DNA of 64,000 bases from an uncultured Selenomonadales bacterium (GTDB lineage Bacteria; Bacillota; Negativicutes; Selenomonadales; Selenomonadaceae): NCBI GenBank assembly GCA_946408355.1, contig CAMJRX010000003.1, positions 1 through 64,000 of the forward strand, given 5' to 3'. Below the pieces are notes generated by a model that ran no database searches, had not been told where the DNA came from, and saw only the letters and a program-made list of their open reading frames with translations. The stretch's first letter is position 1. Every line of letters begins with the position of its first letter. Of the stretch, positions 45,353-54,561 are shown piece after piece. The position numbers were made by a program, and so were the translations under genes.

Positions 45353-47059
45353 TTGCCAAAGATAGCTTATGTTCAAATGAAAGTTTCAGCGGGACACCCT
45401 GACGTTAACACGAAAAAAATTTTGCGATTTATTGACGAGGCACGAACTCAAGGTGCAGACGTTGTAATTTTCCCTGAATTAGCTGTATCTGGACAAATGC
45501 TAGGTGACACGGGTTTGGCAATACCTTTCGTGCGCGACTGTGAAAATTGCAGTGCAGAGATTATGGCGGCAAGTAAAAATATCACCGTTATTTTCGGCAG
45601 TATCATGGAGAGCCGTTCAGAACGATTCAAAGTGATTGAAACCGCCGCCAATAAAAGGTGGATTGATGACCCTGTGGTTATAGATTTTTCCAAATTCCAT
45701 GAGCAGTCACGTATCGTGTCGACTAGAGGTATATCAACGCCTTTTAAAATTACTTTCCAACGCAAAAAATATCGCGGAGCATACATCTTTGACGCACGAG
45801 AAAATTTTGTCGACAGCAGAGGATTAGATTTCTGTATACGCTTTTCGTCCGAGCCGTTCAATATCAATAAAAAAATTTCTGGAGACAAAATTAACTGTCC
45901 GATGATTAAAGTCGGCGGTATTGGCATTCAAAACACGGGCAAGACGGTCTTTACTTTCGACGGGTCAAGCGCGGTTTTCAATTCACGCGGCGAAATTGTT
46001 CAACTTGCCGAGCCGTTTGAGGAAAGTTTGAATTTTATTGAGCTTGACGAGATTGACAAAATGACCGTGCTTGAATTGCCCGAAGTCAGCGAGGCGGAAA
46101 AAATTTATCGTGCAATAAGTTACGGCGTGAAAAGTTTCCTTGAGCAAATTGGCATGAAAAAAGTTGTTATCGGCGTTTCGGGCGGGATTGATTCTGCTGT
46201 TGCCGCCGCGCTTTATACCAAAGTTCTTGGCGCGGAAAATATTGTTTTAGTCAATATGCCCAGCGTTTTTAATTCGGAGACGACAAAGGGACTTAGCGAG
46301 CAACTTGCCAAAAATTTGGGATGTAAATATTACGTCGTGCCGATTCAAGAATCGGTTGATTGGACGGTTAAGCAGTTGACGGAGCGCGGAATAGAAGTTT
46401 CGAGTTTTGTTAAGGAAAATATTCAGGCTCGCGACCGCAGTTCGAGGATATTGGCGGCGATAGCGGCGAGTTTGGGCGGCGGCTTTACTTGCAATGCTAA
46501 TAAGGCAGAATCAACTGTTGGTTATGCGACTTTGTACGGTGACGAGGCTGGATTTTTATCTGCGTTGGCGGATTTATGGAAATATCAAGTCTATGATTTA
46601 GCTCGTTACATGAATGAGAAAATTTTTAAGCGTGAAGTTATTCCACAGGGCATAATCGACATTGTTCCTAGTGCAGAACTTTCGACCGCGCAAAATGTCG
46701 AAGAGGGTAAAGGCGACCCGCTTAAGTATCCGTATCATGATTATTTGTTCCGTGCCTTCGTTGAATATAATCTGTCGCCTGAATCAATTCTTAGGTACTA
46801 CAAAGACGGCGAACTTGAGAAAGAAATCGGTTGCGAGGCTAAGCTTGTCGAAAAATATTTCCCAACCGCGCAGGACTTCATCGCCGATTTGGAGCGTTGG
46901 TGGAAACAATTTACGGGTATGGGTGTCGCCAAAAGAATTCAATCGCCTCCAATTTTAGCCGTTACAGATATGCCTTTCGGAGCACGTGTAGAATCTCAAA
47001 ATGGCGTACATTTTACGAAGAATTATTTAGAGCTTAGAGACAAATTGCTTGCTCGTTAA
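45353..47059 (+). CDS. nadE: NAD+ synthetase with divergent N-terminal nitrilase domain
   Basis: The 568-residue protein joins an N-terminal nitrilase-like domain (IAYVQMKVSAGHPDVNTKKI, VIFPELAVSG with the catalytic Glu) to a C-terminal synthetase: IGVSGGIDSAVAAALYTKVL (PP-loop), NIQARDRSSRILAAIAAS, CNANKAESTVGYATLYGD and PSAELSTAQ. It amidates deamido-NAD. The nitrilase half keeps Cys in GLDFCIRF but lacks the usual CED context and the K.LLPNY-type block, so glutamine use is doubtful. The TTG at 45353 follows AAGGAGACG. Its start lies just after thiD. Confidence 0.9.
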   Translation: MPKIAYVQMKVSAGHPDVNTKKILRFIDEARTQGADVVIFPELAVSGQMLGDTGLAIPFVRDCENCSAEIMAASKNITVIFGSIMESRSERFKVIETAANKRWIDDPVVIDFSKFHEQSRIVSTRGISTPFKITFQRKKYRGAYIFDARENFVDSRGLDFCIRFSSEPFNINKKISGDKINCPMIKVGGIGIQNTGKTVFTFDGSSAVFNSRGEIVQLAEPFEESLNFIELDEIDKMTVLELPEVSEAEKIYRAISYGVKSFLEQIGMKKVVIGVSGGIDSAVAAALYTKVLGAENIVLVNMPSVFNSETTKGLSEQLAKNLGCKYYVVPIQESVDWTVKQLTERGIEVSSFVKENIQARDRSSRILAAIAASLGGGFTCNANKAESTVGYATLYGDEAGFLSALADLWKYQVYDLARYMNEKIFKREVIPQGIIDIVPSAELSTAQNVEEGKGDPLKYPYHDYLFRAFVEYNLSPESILRYYKDGELEKEIGCEAKLVEKYFPTAQDFIADLERWWKQFTGMGVAKRIQSPPILAVTDMPFGARVESQNGVHFTKNYLELRDKLLAR

Positions 47060-47073
47060 TAAAAAATGGCAAC

Positions 47074-47108
47074 GAAAAATCCCCCGCGTTTTGCAGGGGA
47101 TTTTTTAA
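47074..47108. terminator. Bidirectional terminator between nadE and leuD
   Basis: AAAATCCCCCGC pairs with GCAGGGGATTTT around GTTTT, with A and T runs on either side; the flanking genes are convergent. Confidence 0.85.
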
Positions 47109-47117
47109 TTTATGACT

Positions 47118-47606
47118 TTAATTTTTTGCTTTAATATAATTGATTAGTCCACCCGCGTTAGCAATTTCTTGTACGAAACCGGGCAGAGGGTGTGCGTGGA
47201 AAATATCTCCTGTCGTAAGATTTTCAATCGTGCCAGTGTCAGTGTCGATTTTTAAAACATCGTTAGCAGAAATTTTTTCCACAGCATCGCCAATCTCAAG
47301 GAGCGGCAAGCCGATATTTATTCCGTTGCGATAAAAAATTCTTGCGAAACTAGCCGCAATGATGCCTGGAACGCCCGATGCTTTGATTGCAATGGGAGCA
47401 TGTTCGCGACTTGAGCCACAACCGAAATTTTTACCGCCAACCATAATGTCGCCAGCCTTAACGTTCGCGGCAAAAGTTTGGTCAATGTCAACCATGCAAT
47501 GTTTAGCTAATTCGGCAGGGTCGAACGTGTTAAGATAGCGCGCAGGAATTATAACGTCGGTGTCAACATTGTCGCCATAACGCCAGACTTTACCTTCAAT
47601 TTTCAT
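47118..47606 (-). CDS. leuD: 3-isopropylmalate dehydratase small subunit
   Basis: The 162-residue swivelling-domain subunit of the aconitase family has [39 protein letters not shown] and [10 protein letters not shown]. With LeuC it isomerises isopropylmalate for leucine. ATG 47606 follows GAGGTG, inside the last codons of leuC, giving an 11-base overlap. Confidence 0.93.
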   Translation of the reverse strand: MKIEGKVWRYGDNVDTDVIIPARYLNTFDPAELAKHCMVDIDQTFAANVKAGDIMVGGKNFGCGSSREHAPIAIKASGVPGIIAASFARIFYRNGINIGLPLLEIGDAVEKISANDVLKIDTDTGTIENLTTGDIFHAHPLPGFVQEIANAGGLINYIKAKN

Positions 47607-48867
47607 AGCCAATCACCTCTTCGGGAGTAGCAATCTTGCCTAAGACAGCAGACGCTGCCGCAATAAAGGGGCTAGCTAGATAAACTTCGCTGTCAACGTG
47701 TCCCATGCGTCCTCTGAAGTTGCGATTAGTTGTTGAAACGCACCTTTCGCCCGCGCTCAAAATACCCATATAACCGCCAAGACACGGTCCACAAGTCGGA
47801 CAACTTACGACACAACCCGCGTCGATAAAAATATCAATCCAATGGCAACGAATCGCCTCTTTATAAATCTCTTGACTACCAGGAATAATTATGCAACGAA
47901 CGTCATCATGAACTTTACGCCCGCGCAGAATCCCCGCCGCAATGCCGAGATCTTCAAGGCGACCATTGGTGCAGGAGCCGATAACAACTTGATTAATTTT
48001 AATATCGCCAAGTTGGTCGACAGGCTTGACGTTATCGGGCAAATGCGGCAAGGCAACAACAGGTTTTAATTCGCTTAAGTTAATTTCAACGGTCGAGCAA
48101 TAATTAGCATCTTTGTCGGGGTTGAAGTGCTCAAAAGGTTTTTTCACGCGGCGCGCAACGTAGAGTTGAGCAACTTTATCAAAGGGGAAAAGAGCGGCTT
48201 TTGCGCCGGCTTCAATGGCCATATTGGAAATGGTCAAGCGGTCGGTCATAGAAAGTTGAGCGACAGCCTCGCCCGTGAATTCGAGAGCTTTATAAAGAGC
48301 ACCGTCCACACCGATATTGCCAATCAACGTGAGGATAATGTCTTTACCGCAGATATTTTTAGGTTTCTTGCCTGTTAAGTGGACATTGATAGATTCGGGG
48401 ACTTTAAACCACGCCTTACCAGTAGCAAGGCCGACAGCTAAATCGGTAGTGCCAACGCCGGTAGCAAAAGCATTGAGGGCACCATAAGTGCAAGTATGCG
48501 AATCAGCACCGATAATCAACATGCCAGGGGCAACAATGCCGAATTCTGGTAGGATAACGTGTTCAATGCCAACGCGGCCTTGTTCGTAGTAGTGAGTGAT
48601 ATTATTTTTACGGGCGAAGGAGCGCATAATTTGGGCGAGGTCAGCCGATTTAATATCCTTAGCAGGTTGAAAGTGGTCGGGAATCAAGGCAATTTTTTCT
48701 GCATTAAAAACAGGACGGCCGATTTTTTCAAACTCTTTAATAGCGGGCGGACCAGTAACATCATTAGCCATAACTAAATCTAAGTCGCAAATGACGAGTT
48801 GGCCCGCCTCTACCGCCTCAAGTCCTGCATGGTGAGCGAGAATTTTTTCAGCAATAGTGAGTGGCAT
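47596..48867 (-). CDS. leuC: 3-isopropylmalate dehydratase large subunit
   Basis: The 423-residue protein is the short archaeal/clostridial homoaconitase-type LeuC. It has [37 protein letters not shown] and [20 protein letters not shown], supplying the three [4Fe-4S] Cys, and [10 protein letters not shown]. It is cotranscribed with ilvN, ilvC and leuD. Confidence 0.95.
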   Translation of the reverse strand: MPLTIAEKILAHHAGLEAVEAGQLVICDLDLVMANDVTGPPAIKEFEKIGRPVFNAEKIALIPDHFQPAKDIKSADLAQIMRSFARKNNITHYYEQGRVGIEHVILPEFGIVAPGMLIIGADSHTCTYGALNAFATGVGTTDLAVGLATGKAWFKVPESINVHLTGKKPKNICGKDIILTLIGNIGVDGALYKALEFTGEAVAQLSMTDRLTISNMAIEAGAKAALFPFDKVAQLYVARRVKKPFEHFNPDKDANYCSTVEINLSELKPVVALPHLPDNVKPVDQLGDIKINQVVIGSCTNGRLEDLGIAAGILRGRKVHDDVRCIIIPGSQEIYKEAIRCHWIDIFIDAGCVVSCPTCGPCLGGYMGILSAGERCVSTTNRNFRGRMGHVDSEVYLASPFIAAASAVLGKIATPEEVIGYEN

Positions 48868-48880
48868 GAGAAAAACCTCG

Positions 48881-50417
<1,537 letters not shown>

Positions 50418-50495
50418 GCTAGAAACCTCGAATATAATTATTGAGAAGGAATTCTATGTTAAGGGAAAAAATCCTGCAAAGGCAAAAAAAAAAAA

Positions 50496-51092
50496 TTAGG
50501 GCAAAAGACGCGAGGCGGCAAGGGAAATTTGTTGATAGATAACGTGCTTGGGACCGAAATTGCGAATGGCGACGTGGGATTTTCTAATAAGGCGTTTAGT
50601 GGATAATTGGGACTGAATACGGCGCAAGGCTTGAGGGTAAGAGAGGCGGTCGCGAGCCATAAGGCGTTGAATTTGTACGAAATAAGGAATGTAGACGCAC
50701 CAAATTTGGTCGAAAAGAGATTGCCAACCGGCGTCGAAGAGGAGTGGAACTTCGAGTACGACGAAAGGAACGGAATTATTTTGACAGTCGAGGAGGAAAT
50801 TACGGGCTTTGTCAAGTAAAATGGGATGAGCGACGCTGTTAATCCAGAGTCGTTCATTTTTATTAGCGAAAATAATATCGGCGACTTTGCGGCGGTCGAG
50901 TTGAGCGTCTTGGGAGAGAATTTTTTCGCCGAAATGGTGCAGATAAAGATTGTAAAGGATATTGCCGGGTTCTAAAAGTTTATGAGTAACGGAGTCGATG
51001 TCTAAAGTTTTGGCGTTAAAAAATTTGCGAAGGAAAAAGGCGACGGAGGATTTACCAGAGGCAATAGAGCCGGTCAAAGCGAGAATAATCAT
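50496..51092 (-). CDS. coaE: Dephospho-CoA kinase
   Basis: Last step of coenzyme A synthesis. The 198-residue P-loop kinase has LALTGSIASGKSSVAFFLRK, the DIDSVTHKL segment, VPFVVLEVPLLFDAGW and RLMARDRLSYPQALRRIQSQ. Its start overlaps the ybeY stop by four bases. Confidence 0.92.
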   Translation of the reverse strand: MIILALTGSIASGKSSVAFFLRKFFNAKTLDIDSVTHKLLEPGNILYNLYLHHFGEKILSQDAQLDRRKVADIIFANKNERLWINSVAHPILLDKARNFLLDCQNNSVPFVVLEVPLLFDAGWQSLFDQIWCVYIPYFVQIQRLMARDRLSYPQALRRIQSQLSTKRLIRKSHVAIRNFGPKHVIYQQISLAASRLLP

Positions 51093-51541
51093 AGTCCGAA
51101 TCTCCGCAAGATGTCTAATTGAGTTTGTTCCATGATAATGCGTTCGTCGTCGTAGAAGTGGTCGTAGCCTAGTAAATGCAAAAGCCCGTGAGTTTCTAAA
51201 AATAAAAGTTCGCGTTGCAAGGAATGATTATACGAGGTGGCCTGAACGGCGGCGTGGTCGTAAGAGATAACAATTTGGCCTAAGATGACAGGCAGACCGT
51301 CAGGAGCGATAATATCGGATTCGGCGAAGGCGAAGGATAAAACGTCGGTAGGGGCGTCGATGTGGCGATATTGGCGGTTAAGGTCGTGAATAGTATTATC
51401 GTCGCAAATGGTAATGGAAACTTCGCAATCGTCCATGTCATAAAGTTCAGCGACGATATTGGCTAGGCGCACCATGTCATTTAGGATAGACACTGGCACG
51501 GGCAGCGTGGGCGGGTCGAGGTTAATTTGAGTGTCGAACAT
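51089..51541 (-). CDS. ybeY: Endoribonuclease YbeY (rRNA maturation)
   Basis: Zinc-dependent rRNA maturation nuclease, 150 residues. The metal site is in ETHGLLHLLGYDHFYDDE (HxxxHxxxxxH), and the core has the N.QYRHIDAPTDVLSFAF signature. The ATG follows AAGGAGAT. Between this gene and phoH, usually adjacent, lies a palindromic repeat of about 90 bases. Confidence 0.94.
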   Translation of the reverse strand: MFDTQINLDPPTLPVPVSILNDMVRLANIVAELYDMDDCEVSITICDDNTIHDLNRQYRHIDAPTDVLSFAFAESDIIAPDGLPVILGQIVISYDHAAVQATSYNHSLQRELLFLETHGLLHLLGYDHFYDDERIIMEQTQLDILRRFGL

Positions 51542-51565
51542 GAGAAAATCTCCTTTCAGTCGATT

Positions 51566-51655
51566 TTAGGTTAATAGGTTGTTAGGTTAAGAGGGAAATA
51601 GGTTAATAGGTTATTAGCACTAATTCCCTAATCCCCTAATTCCCTAATAACCTAA
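51566..51655 (-). repeat. Octamer-periodic palindromic intergenic element, copy B
   Basis: On the minus strand it starts at the TAG stop of phoH and reads TAGGTTAT TAGGGAAT TAGGGGAT TAGGGAAT TAGTGCTA, then ATAACCTA TTAACCTA TTTCCCTC TTAACCTA ACAACCTA TTAACCTA and ends AAATCG. Both arms are strings of degenerate octamers and can fold into a long imperfect hairpin. Related copies lie near 30575 and 52982. Confidence 0.75.
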
Positions 51656-52299
51656 GAATCGTAAGCAGAAATAATTTTGGCAACTAAATCGTGGCGGACA
51701 ACATCGTTGGCGCTGAGGAAAGAAAAACCAATGCCGGAAATATCTTTAAGAACGTCTAAAGCGTGAGCAAGACCGCTCGTTCCTGGCAAGTCAATTTGAG
51801 TTAAATCGCCAGTAATAACCATGCGGGAATTGAAACCTAAACGAGTTAAAAACATTTTCATCTGCGCGGGCGTGGAATTTTGAGCCTCGTCGAGAATGAT
51901 GAAGGCATCGTTTAAAGTACGGCCGCGCATGAAGGCAAGCGGGGCGATTTCAATTAAATTCTTAGCGCAAAGTTTATGGTAGCCGTCTTGGGACCAAATA
52001 TCTTTCAAAGCGTCGACAAGAGGGCGAATATAGGGGTCCACTTTGTCGGAAATGTCGCCAGGCAAAAATCCTAAACGTTCGCCAGCTTCGACGGCAGGGC
52101 GCGTTAAGATAATTTTACGAACTTTTTTGCCGCGAAGGAAAGCACAAGCCAAAGCAATGGCGAGAAAAGTTTTACCAGTACCAGCGGCTCCGACGCCGAA
52201 AGTAATAATATTTTTCTGCATAGTTTGAACGTAGGAGGCTTGGCCAGCGGTTTTTGGCGCAATATGCACGCCACTTGAAGTTACGATTAAAGTATCCAT
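51652..52299 (-). CDS. phoH: PhoH-family ATPase, short form
   Basis: The 215-residue protein has Walker A VGAAGTGKTFLAIALACA, RPAVEAGERLGFLPGDISDK, Walker B FIILDEAQNSTPAQMK and RMVITGDLTQIDLP. PhoH of Firmicutes is usually about 310-330 residues; here the N-terminal domain of about 100 residues is absent, and the frame starts just before the ATPase core (IAPKTAGQASYVQTM). ATG 52299 has no ribosome site and overlaps the upstream stop (TGATATG), so it probably depends on reinitiation. phoH-ybeY-coaE order suggests an RNA-related role. Confidence 0.87.
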   Translation of the reverse strand: MDTLIVTSSGVHIAPKTAGQASYVQTMQKNIITFGVGAAGTGKTFLAIALACAFLRGKKVRKIILTRPAVEAGERLGFLPGDISDKVDPYIRPLVDALKDIWSQDGYHKLCAKNLIEIAPLAFMRGRTLNDAFIILDEAQNSTPAQMKMFLTRLGFNSRMVITGDLTQIDLPGTSGLAHALDVLKDISGIGFSFLSANDVVRHDLVAKIISAYDS

Positions 52300-52300
52300 A

Positions 52301-52600
52301 TCATTTTAAGACGGCAATAATAAGCCCGCCGACGGTAACCATAATAGCACCGACTCCGATTAAAGTTTGAACAAAATTATTGTGTAGCTGTTGCATAAAT
52401 TCTTTCTGATTGTCATTAATTTTTTTGTCTAAGGCGTCAATTTTATCGTCAACTTTTTTATTGAGTTCGCGAATATCCTGCCGCTGTTGATTGGCTTCGT
52501 TTATCAGCGCATCAACCTTTGCCATAACGGTATCAATTCGGGCGTTCTGCGCGGCGATTTGCATTTGCACTGCGTTGTTAATGTTTTCCTGCTCAGTCAT
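52301..52600 (-). CDS. Small coiled-coil protein with C-terminal membrane anchor
   Basis: The 99-residue protein is a coiled coil (ARIDTVMAKVDALINEANQQ, ELNKKVDDKIDALDKKINDN) followed by one membrane helix (VQTLIGVGAIMVTVGGLIIA). ATG 52600 follows TTAGGGGTGA. Such proteins are frequent in phage-like and DUF1640-like contexts. Its stop is fused to the phoH start, so the two are coupled. Two tandem minus-strand terminators lie upstream of it. Confidence 0.7.
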   Translation of the reverse strand: MTEQENINNAVQMQIAAQNARIDTVMAKVDALINEANQQRQDIRELNKKVDDKIDALDKKINDNQKEFMQQLHNNFVQTLIGVGAIMVTVGGLIIAVLK

Positions 52601-52628
52601 GACAATCACCCCTAACATTTATTCTACG

Positions 52629-52699
52629 CAAAAAAAAAGATTCCCCTACGCGGGGAAAAATTTTCTAAGCAAAAAAAAAGTTCCGCGCAATGGCGGATA
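52629..52699 (-). terminator. Two tandem minus-strand terminators
   Basis: Read on the minus strand: TCCGCC-ATTGC-GCGGA followed by C and nine T (52699 to 52671), then TTCCCC-GCGTA-GGGGAA followed by TC and nine T (52657 to 52630). They end transcription after the YvrJ gene and before the coiled-coil gene. Confidence 0.8.
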
Positions 52700-52712
52700 A
52701 GGAAAGGATTTT

Positions 52713-52916
52713 TCAACTCCTTTCAAGTTGATTATAAGAAAGTCTTGGTTTATGAAGTAAAATTTTGTCCTCAAGGCGTTCGATACGCTTTTCTAATTTG
52801 TCAACGGTGTTAGCAATGCGCTCCAAACTCGGATTAATGCGGGTCAAGACGTAAAAGGCAACAGCCGTCGGGAACGCCACGTCAGAACACATTCGCACAA
52901 AAAATTCTTCCGACAT
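52713..52916 (-). CDS. YvrJ family small membrane protein
   Basis: The 67-residue protein (FFVRMCSDVAFPTAVAFYVL helix, then SLERIANTVDKLEKRIERLE) matches the YvrJ family: one N-terminal membrane segment and a short coiled coil. ATG 52916 follows GGGGAAGTG. YvrJ genes commonly stand beside DUF2922 and DUF1659 genes in Firmicutes, as here. Function unknown. Confidence 0.8.
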   Translation of the reverse strand: MSEEFFVRMCSDVAFPTAVAFYVLTRINPSLERIANTVDKLEKRIERLEDKILLHKPRLSYNQLERS

Positions 52917-52978
52917 GTAAATCACTTCCCCATAATAAGTTACAAGCAAAAATCGTCTTCTTGAGAGATTGCACTGGA

Positions 52979-53081
52979 TTTTTAGGTTATTAGGTTGTTA
53001 GGTTGTTAGGTTATTAGGGAATTAGGTTAATAGGTTAATATTACTAATTCCCTAATCCCCTAATCCCCTATTAACCTATAT
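52979..53081 (-). repeat. Octamer-periodic palindromic intergenic element, copy C
   Basis: On the minus strand it starts at the end of the DUF2922 gene, whose stop TAA lies in the first octamer: TAGGTTAA TAGGGGAT TAGGGGAT TAGGGAAT TAGTAATA. It then reads TTAACCTA TTAACCTA ATTCCCTA ATAACCTA ACAACCTA ACAACCTA ATAACCTA and ends AAAATCC. It is the most regular copy. Confidence 0.78.
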
Positions 53082-53316
53082 CGAGCTTGGTAGTAGTCTG
53101 ATTAACCAGACGCGCATTCTTGAGGCCTTTGGAATTAGCACCGGTTTTGTCGCCGAGCAAAATATTATGCTCCTTGACGTAAGAGCCGATTTGAGCCGCC
53201 GTCGCACCTAAATTAATGCTGGTTTTTGGCTCATCGATAGAAACGGTGCGCGTGTCCCCGTCGCTGAAAGAAAATTCCAGTTGCAGCGCGCTGGTGCTTT
53301 TTACAGTGTCAGCCAT
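53071..53316 (-). CDS. DUF2922 family protein
   Basis: The 81-residue protein (ALQLEFSFSDGDTRTVSIDE, the conserved core with a following PK strand, and an AAQIGSYVKEHNILLG helix) matches DUF2922. It is small, soluble and without a signal. The start follows GGAGGGATAAAAA. It is the third gene of the minus-strand DUF cluster. Confidence 0.78.
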   Translation of the reverse strand: MADTVKSTSALQLEFSFSDGDTRTVSIDEPKTSINLGATAAQIGSYVKEHNILLGDKTGANSKGLKNARLVNQTTTKLDIG

Positions 53317-53319
53317 TTT

Positions 53320-53808
53320 TTATCCCTCCTCAAAGGTGCTAATTTCGTGCACAGCGGCGGCAAAATTATCCGTTTGAGCCGCGTAAACGACGATGAGCAT
53401 GTCCTCTTCGGGCGCAGTTTGCATTTGGAACGTATAAACAGTTTCGCCGTCCACGACTGCGCTTGTCGGGTTTGTTAGTATTTCAGCCGGCGAACCATTG
53501 GGCGGAGCAGATACACCCTTAAGTTCACCGTCGCCGTTGTAGGCAACTTTAAGGGTGTTGTCGCCCATAATAGCTTGTTTGGTGGCAATAGTTGGAACGG
53601 CCTTTTTTACAACGCCTTGTTCGAGGTCGCAGTTAGTTTTGTCAATGCGAATAGTTTCTTGGTAAGAGTGCTTCTGCGCGGCAGTAATCATTTGTCCGAG
53701 CGCGGCAAGTTCTTCGTTTGTGCTCTTGGGGTTTACGCACGTCATCGCTTTTTGCACACTTTTTCCAAACCCATCAGTAGAGTTAATAATAATGGAAGTG
53801 CTAGCCAT
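53320..53808 (-). CDS. Unknown protein of the DUF2922/YvrJ cluster
   Basis: The 162-residue protein has an N-terminal part like DUF1659 (TCVNPKSTNEELAALGQMIT) followed by a polar strand-rich domain (TYQFQ-like segments, VDGETVYTFQMQTAPEEDML). The start follows GGAGGGTTAATC. Only a DUF1659-like relation is suggested. Its place in one operon with DUF2922 and YvrJ genes supports a joint function. Confidence 0.6.
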   Translation of the reverse strand: MASTSIIINSTDGFGKSVQKAMTCVNPKSTNEELAALGQMITAAQKHSYQETIRIDKTNCDLEQGVVKKAVPTIATKQAIMGDNTLKVAYNGDGELKGVSAPPNGSPAEILTNPTSAVVDGETVYTFQMQTAPEEDMLIVVYAAQTDNFAAAVHEISTFEEG

Positions 53809-53811
53809 TGA

Positions 53812-54099
53812 TTAACCCTCCTCTCCGATGTCGAGTTCGATAATTTCCTTTTCGACAATGGTAACAGAATTAATATGATTGAACGCGCCAATGGATTCAG
53901 CGGCGTCGTAATCATCTGCGCGGAACATGGCAGAAAGTCCCTCGTCGGTGCCGGCAGCCAGAGACGCATTAATCGCCTTGACGCCAGAGCGGATTGCCTC
54001 TTTACCTGAGGCAATGGAATCGGCTACGTTGTTAATGGTGTATTGGCGAGTGAAATCTGTATTAGCATAGCCCAAATCGAGCTTAATATTATTGGCCAT
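53812..54099 (-). CDS. Unknown small protein of the DUF cluster
   Basis: The 95-residue protein (MANNIKLDLGYANTDFTRQY, ASGKEAIRSGVKAINASLAA, VTIVEKEIIELDIGEEG) has the strand-helix-strand look of DUF2922/DUF1659 relatives. ATG 54099 follows GGAGTGATTGAC and overlaps the upstream gene by 11 bases. Not recognised. Confidence 0.55.
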   Translation of the reverse strand: MANNIKLDLGYANTDFTRQYTINNVADSIASGKEAIRSGVKAINASLAAGTDEGLSAMFRADDYDAAESIGAFNHINSVTIVEKEIIELDIGEEG

Positions 54100-54307
54100 C
54101 GTCAATCACTCCTTTTTTCAGCTCAACGCTCATATCCAGATCAGCTACGATAGCTTTGCCGCCCAGAGAGAGAATTTTGTTGACTTGCGCGGGGTAGACT
54201 GCCGGATTTGTTTCGTCCGGCGTGACGCCCGGCACGCTAAGGAAGTTGCCCTCCACGCTTTTGGCGCGAAGGGTTGCTACGCTTTTGTTTTGGAATACCA
54301 AAGCCAT
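54089..54307 (-). CDS. Unknown small protein, first gene of the DUF cluster
   Basis: The 72-residue protein (MALVFQNKSVATLRAKSVEG, PAQVNKILSLGGKAIVADLD) is of the DUF1659-neighbour type. The start follows AAGGAGGAATTTATATGGC-like sequence (AGGAGG about eight bases upstream). Transcription probably starts at the minus-strand promoter near 54513-54541, giving a leader of about 200 bases. Confidence 0.55.
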   Translation of the reverse strand: MALVFQNKSVATLRAKSVEGNFLSVPGVTPDETNPAVYPAQVNKILSLGGKAIVADLDMSVELKKGVIDDGQ

Positions 54308-54387
54308 ATAAATTCCTCCTTAAAATGTATTTCCCAGTGCAATCTCTTAAGAAGACGTTAAATGCCATAAAATCATCTCTTTGCATT

Positions 54388-54412
54388 AAAAAAACCCGTC
54401 GCAACGGGCTTT
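54388..54412 (-). terminator. Terminator-like hairpin in the leader of the DUF cluster
   Basis: On the minus strand AAGCCCGT-TGCG-ACGGGTTT is followed by T-run. It lies between the promoter at 54513-54541 and the first gene, so it may attenuate the operon; its upstream leader (about 95 bases) contains GGCCTGTAGGC and a CCTGTCAAG element but no riboswitch class I recognise. Confidence 0.6.
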
Positions 54413-54429
54413 GTTGTCAATTTATACGC

Positions 54430-54458
54430 TTGACAGGCGTTTATCTTTATGATATATT
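54430..54458 (+). promoter_or_regulatory. Predicted promoter of the antirepressor-like gene
   Basis: TTGACA at 54430-54435 and TATATT at 54453-54458 are 17 bases apart. Its transcript would run rightwards through the opposing promoter at 54513-54541 to the gene at 54562. Confidence 0.6.
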
Positions 54459-54512
54459 TTTATTAATAAATTTCAAAATTCGGGTGAAAAGCCTACAGGC
54501 CCTTCAGTGGCC

Positions 54513-54541
54513 ATAATACCACGTAAAAAGTTTTCTGTCAA
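54513..54541 (-). promoter_or_regulatory. Predicted promoter of the minus-strand DUF cluster
   Basis: On the minus strand TTGACA (54541-54536) and TATTAT (54518-54513) are 17 bases apart, an almost consensus sigma-A promoter. It ends eight bases before the ribosome site of the plus-strand gene, so binding there would affect both. Confidence 0.65.
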
Positions 54542-54561
54542 ATTTTAAGGAGGGAATAGTG

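Noticed and set aside
54412..54512. Known riboswitch class in the DUF cluster leader
   Set aside because: The leader has a terminator hairpin, but I find no consensus of c-di-GMP, fluoride, SAM, TPP or other familiar aptamers.
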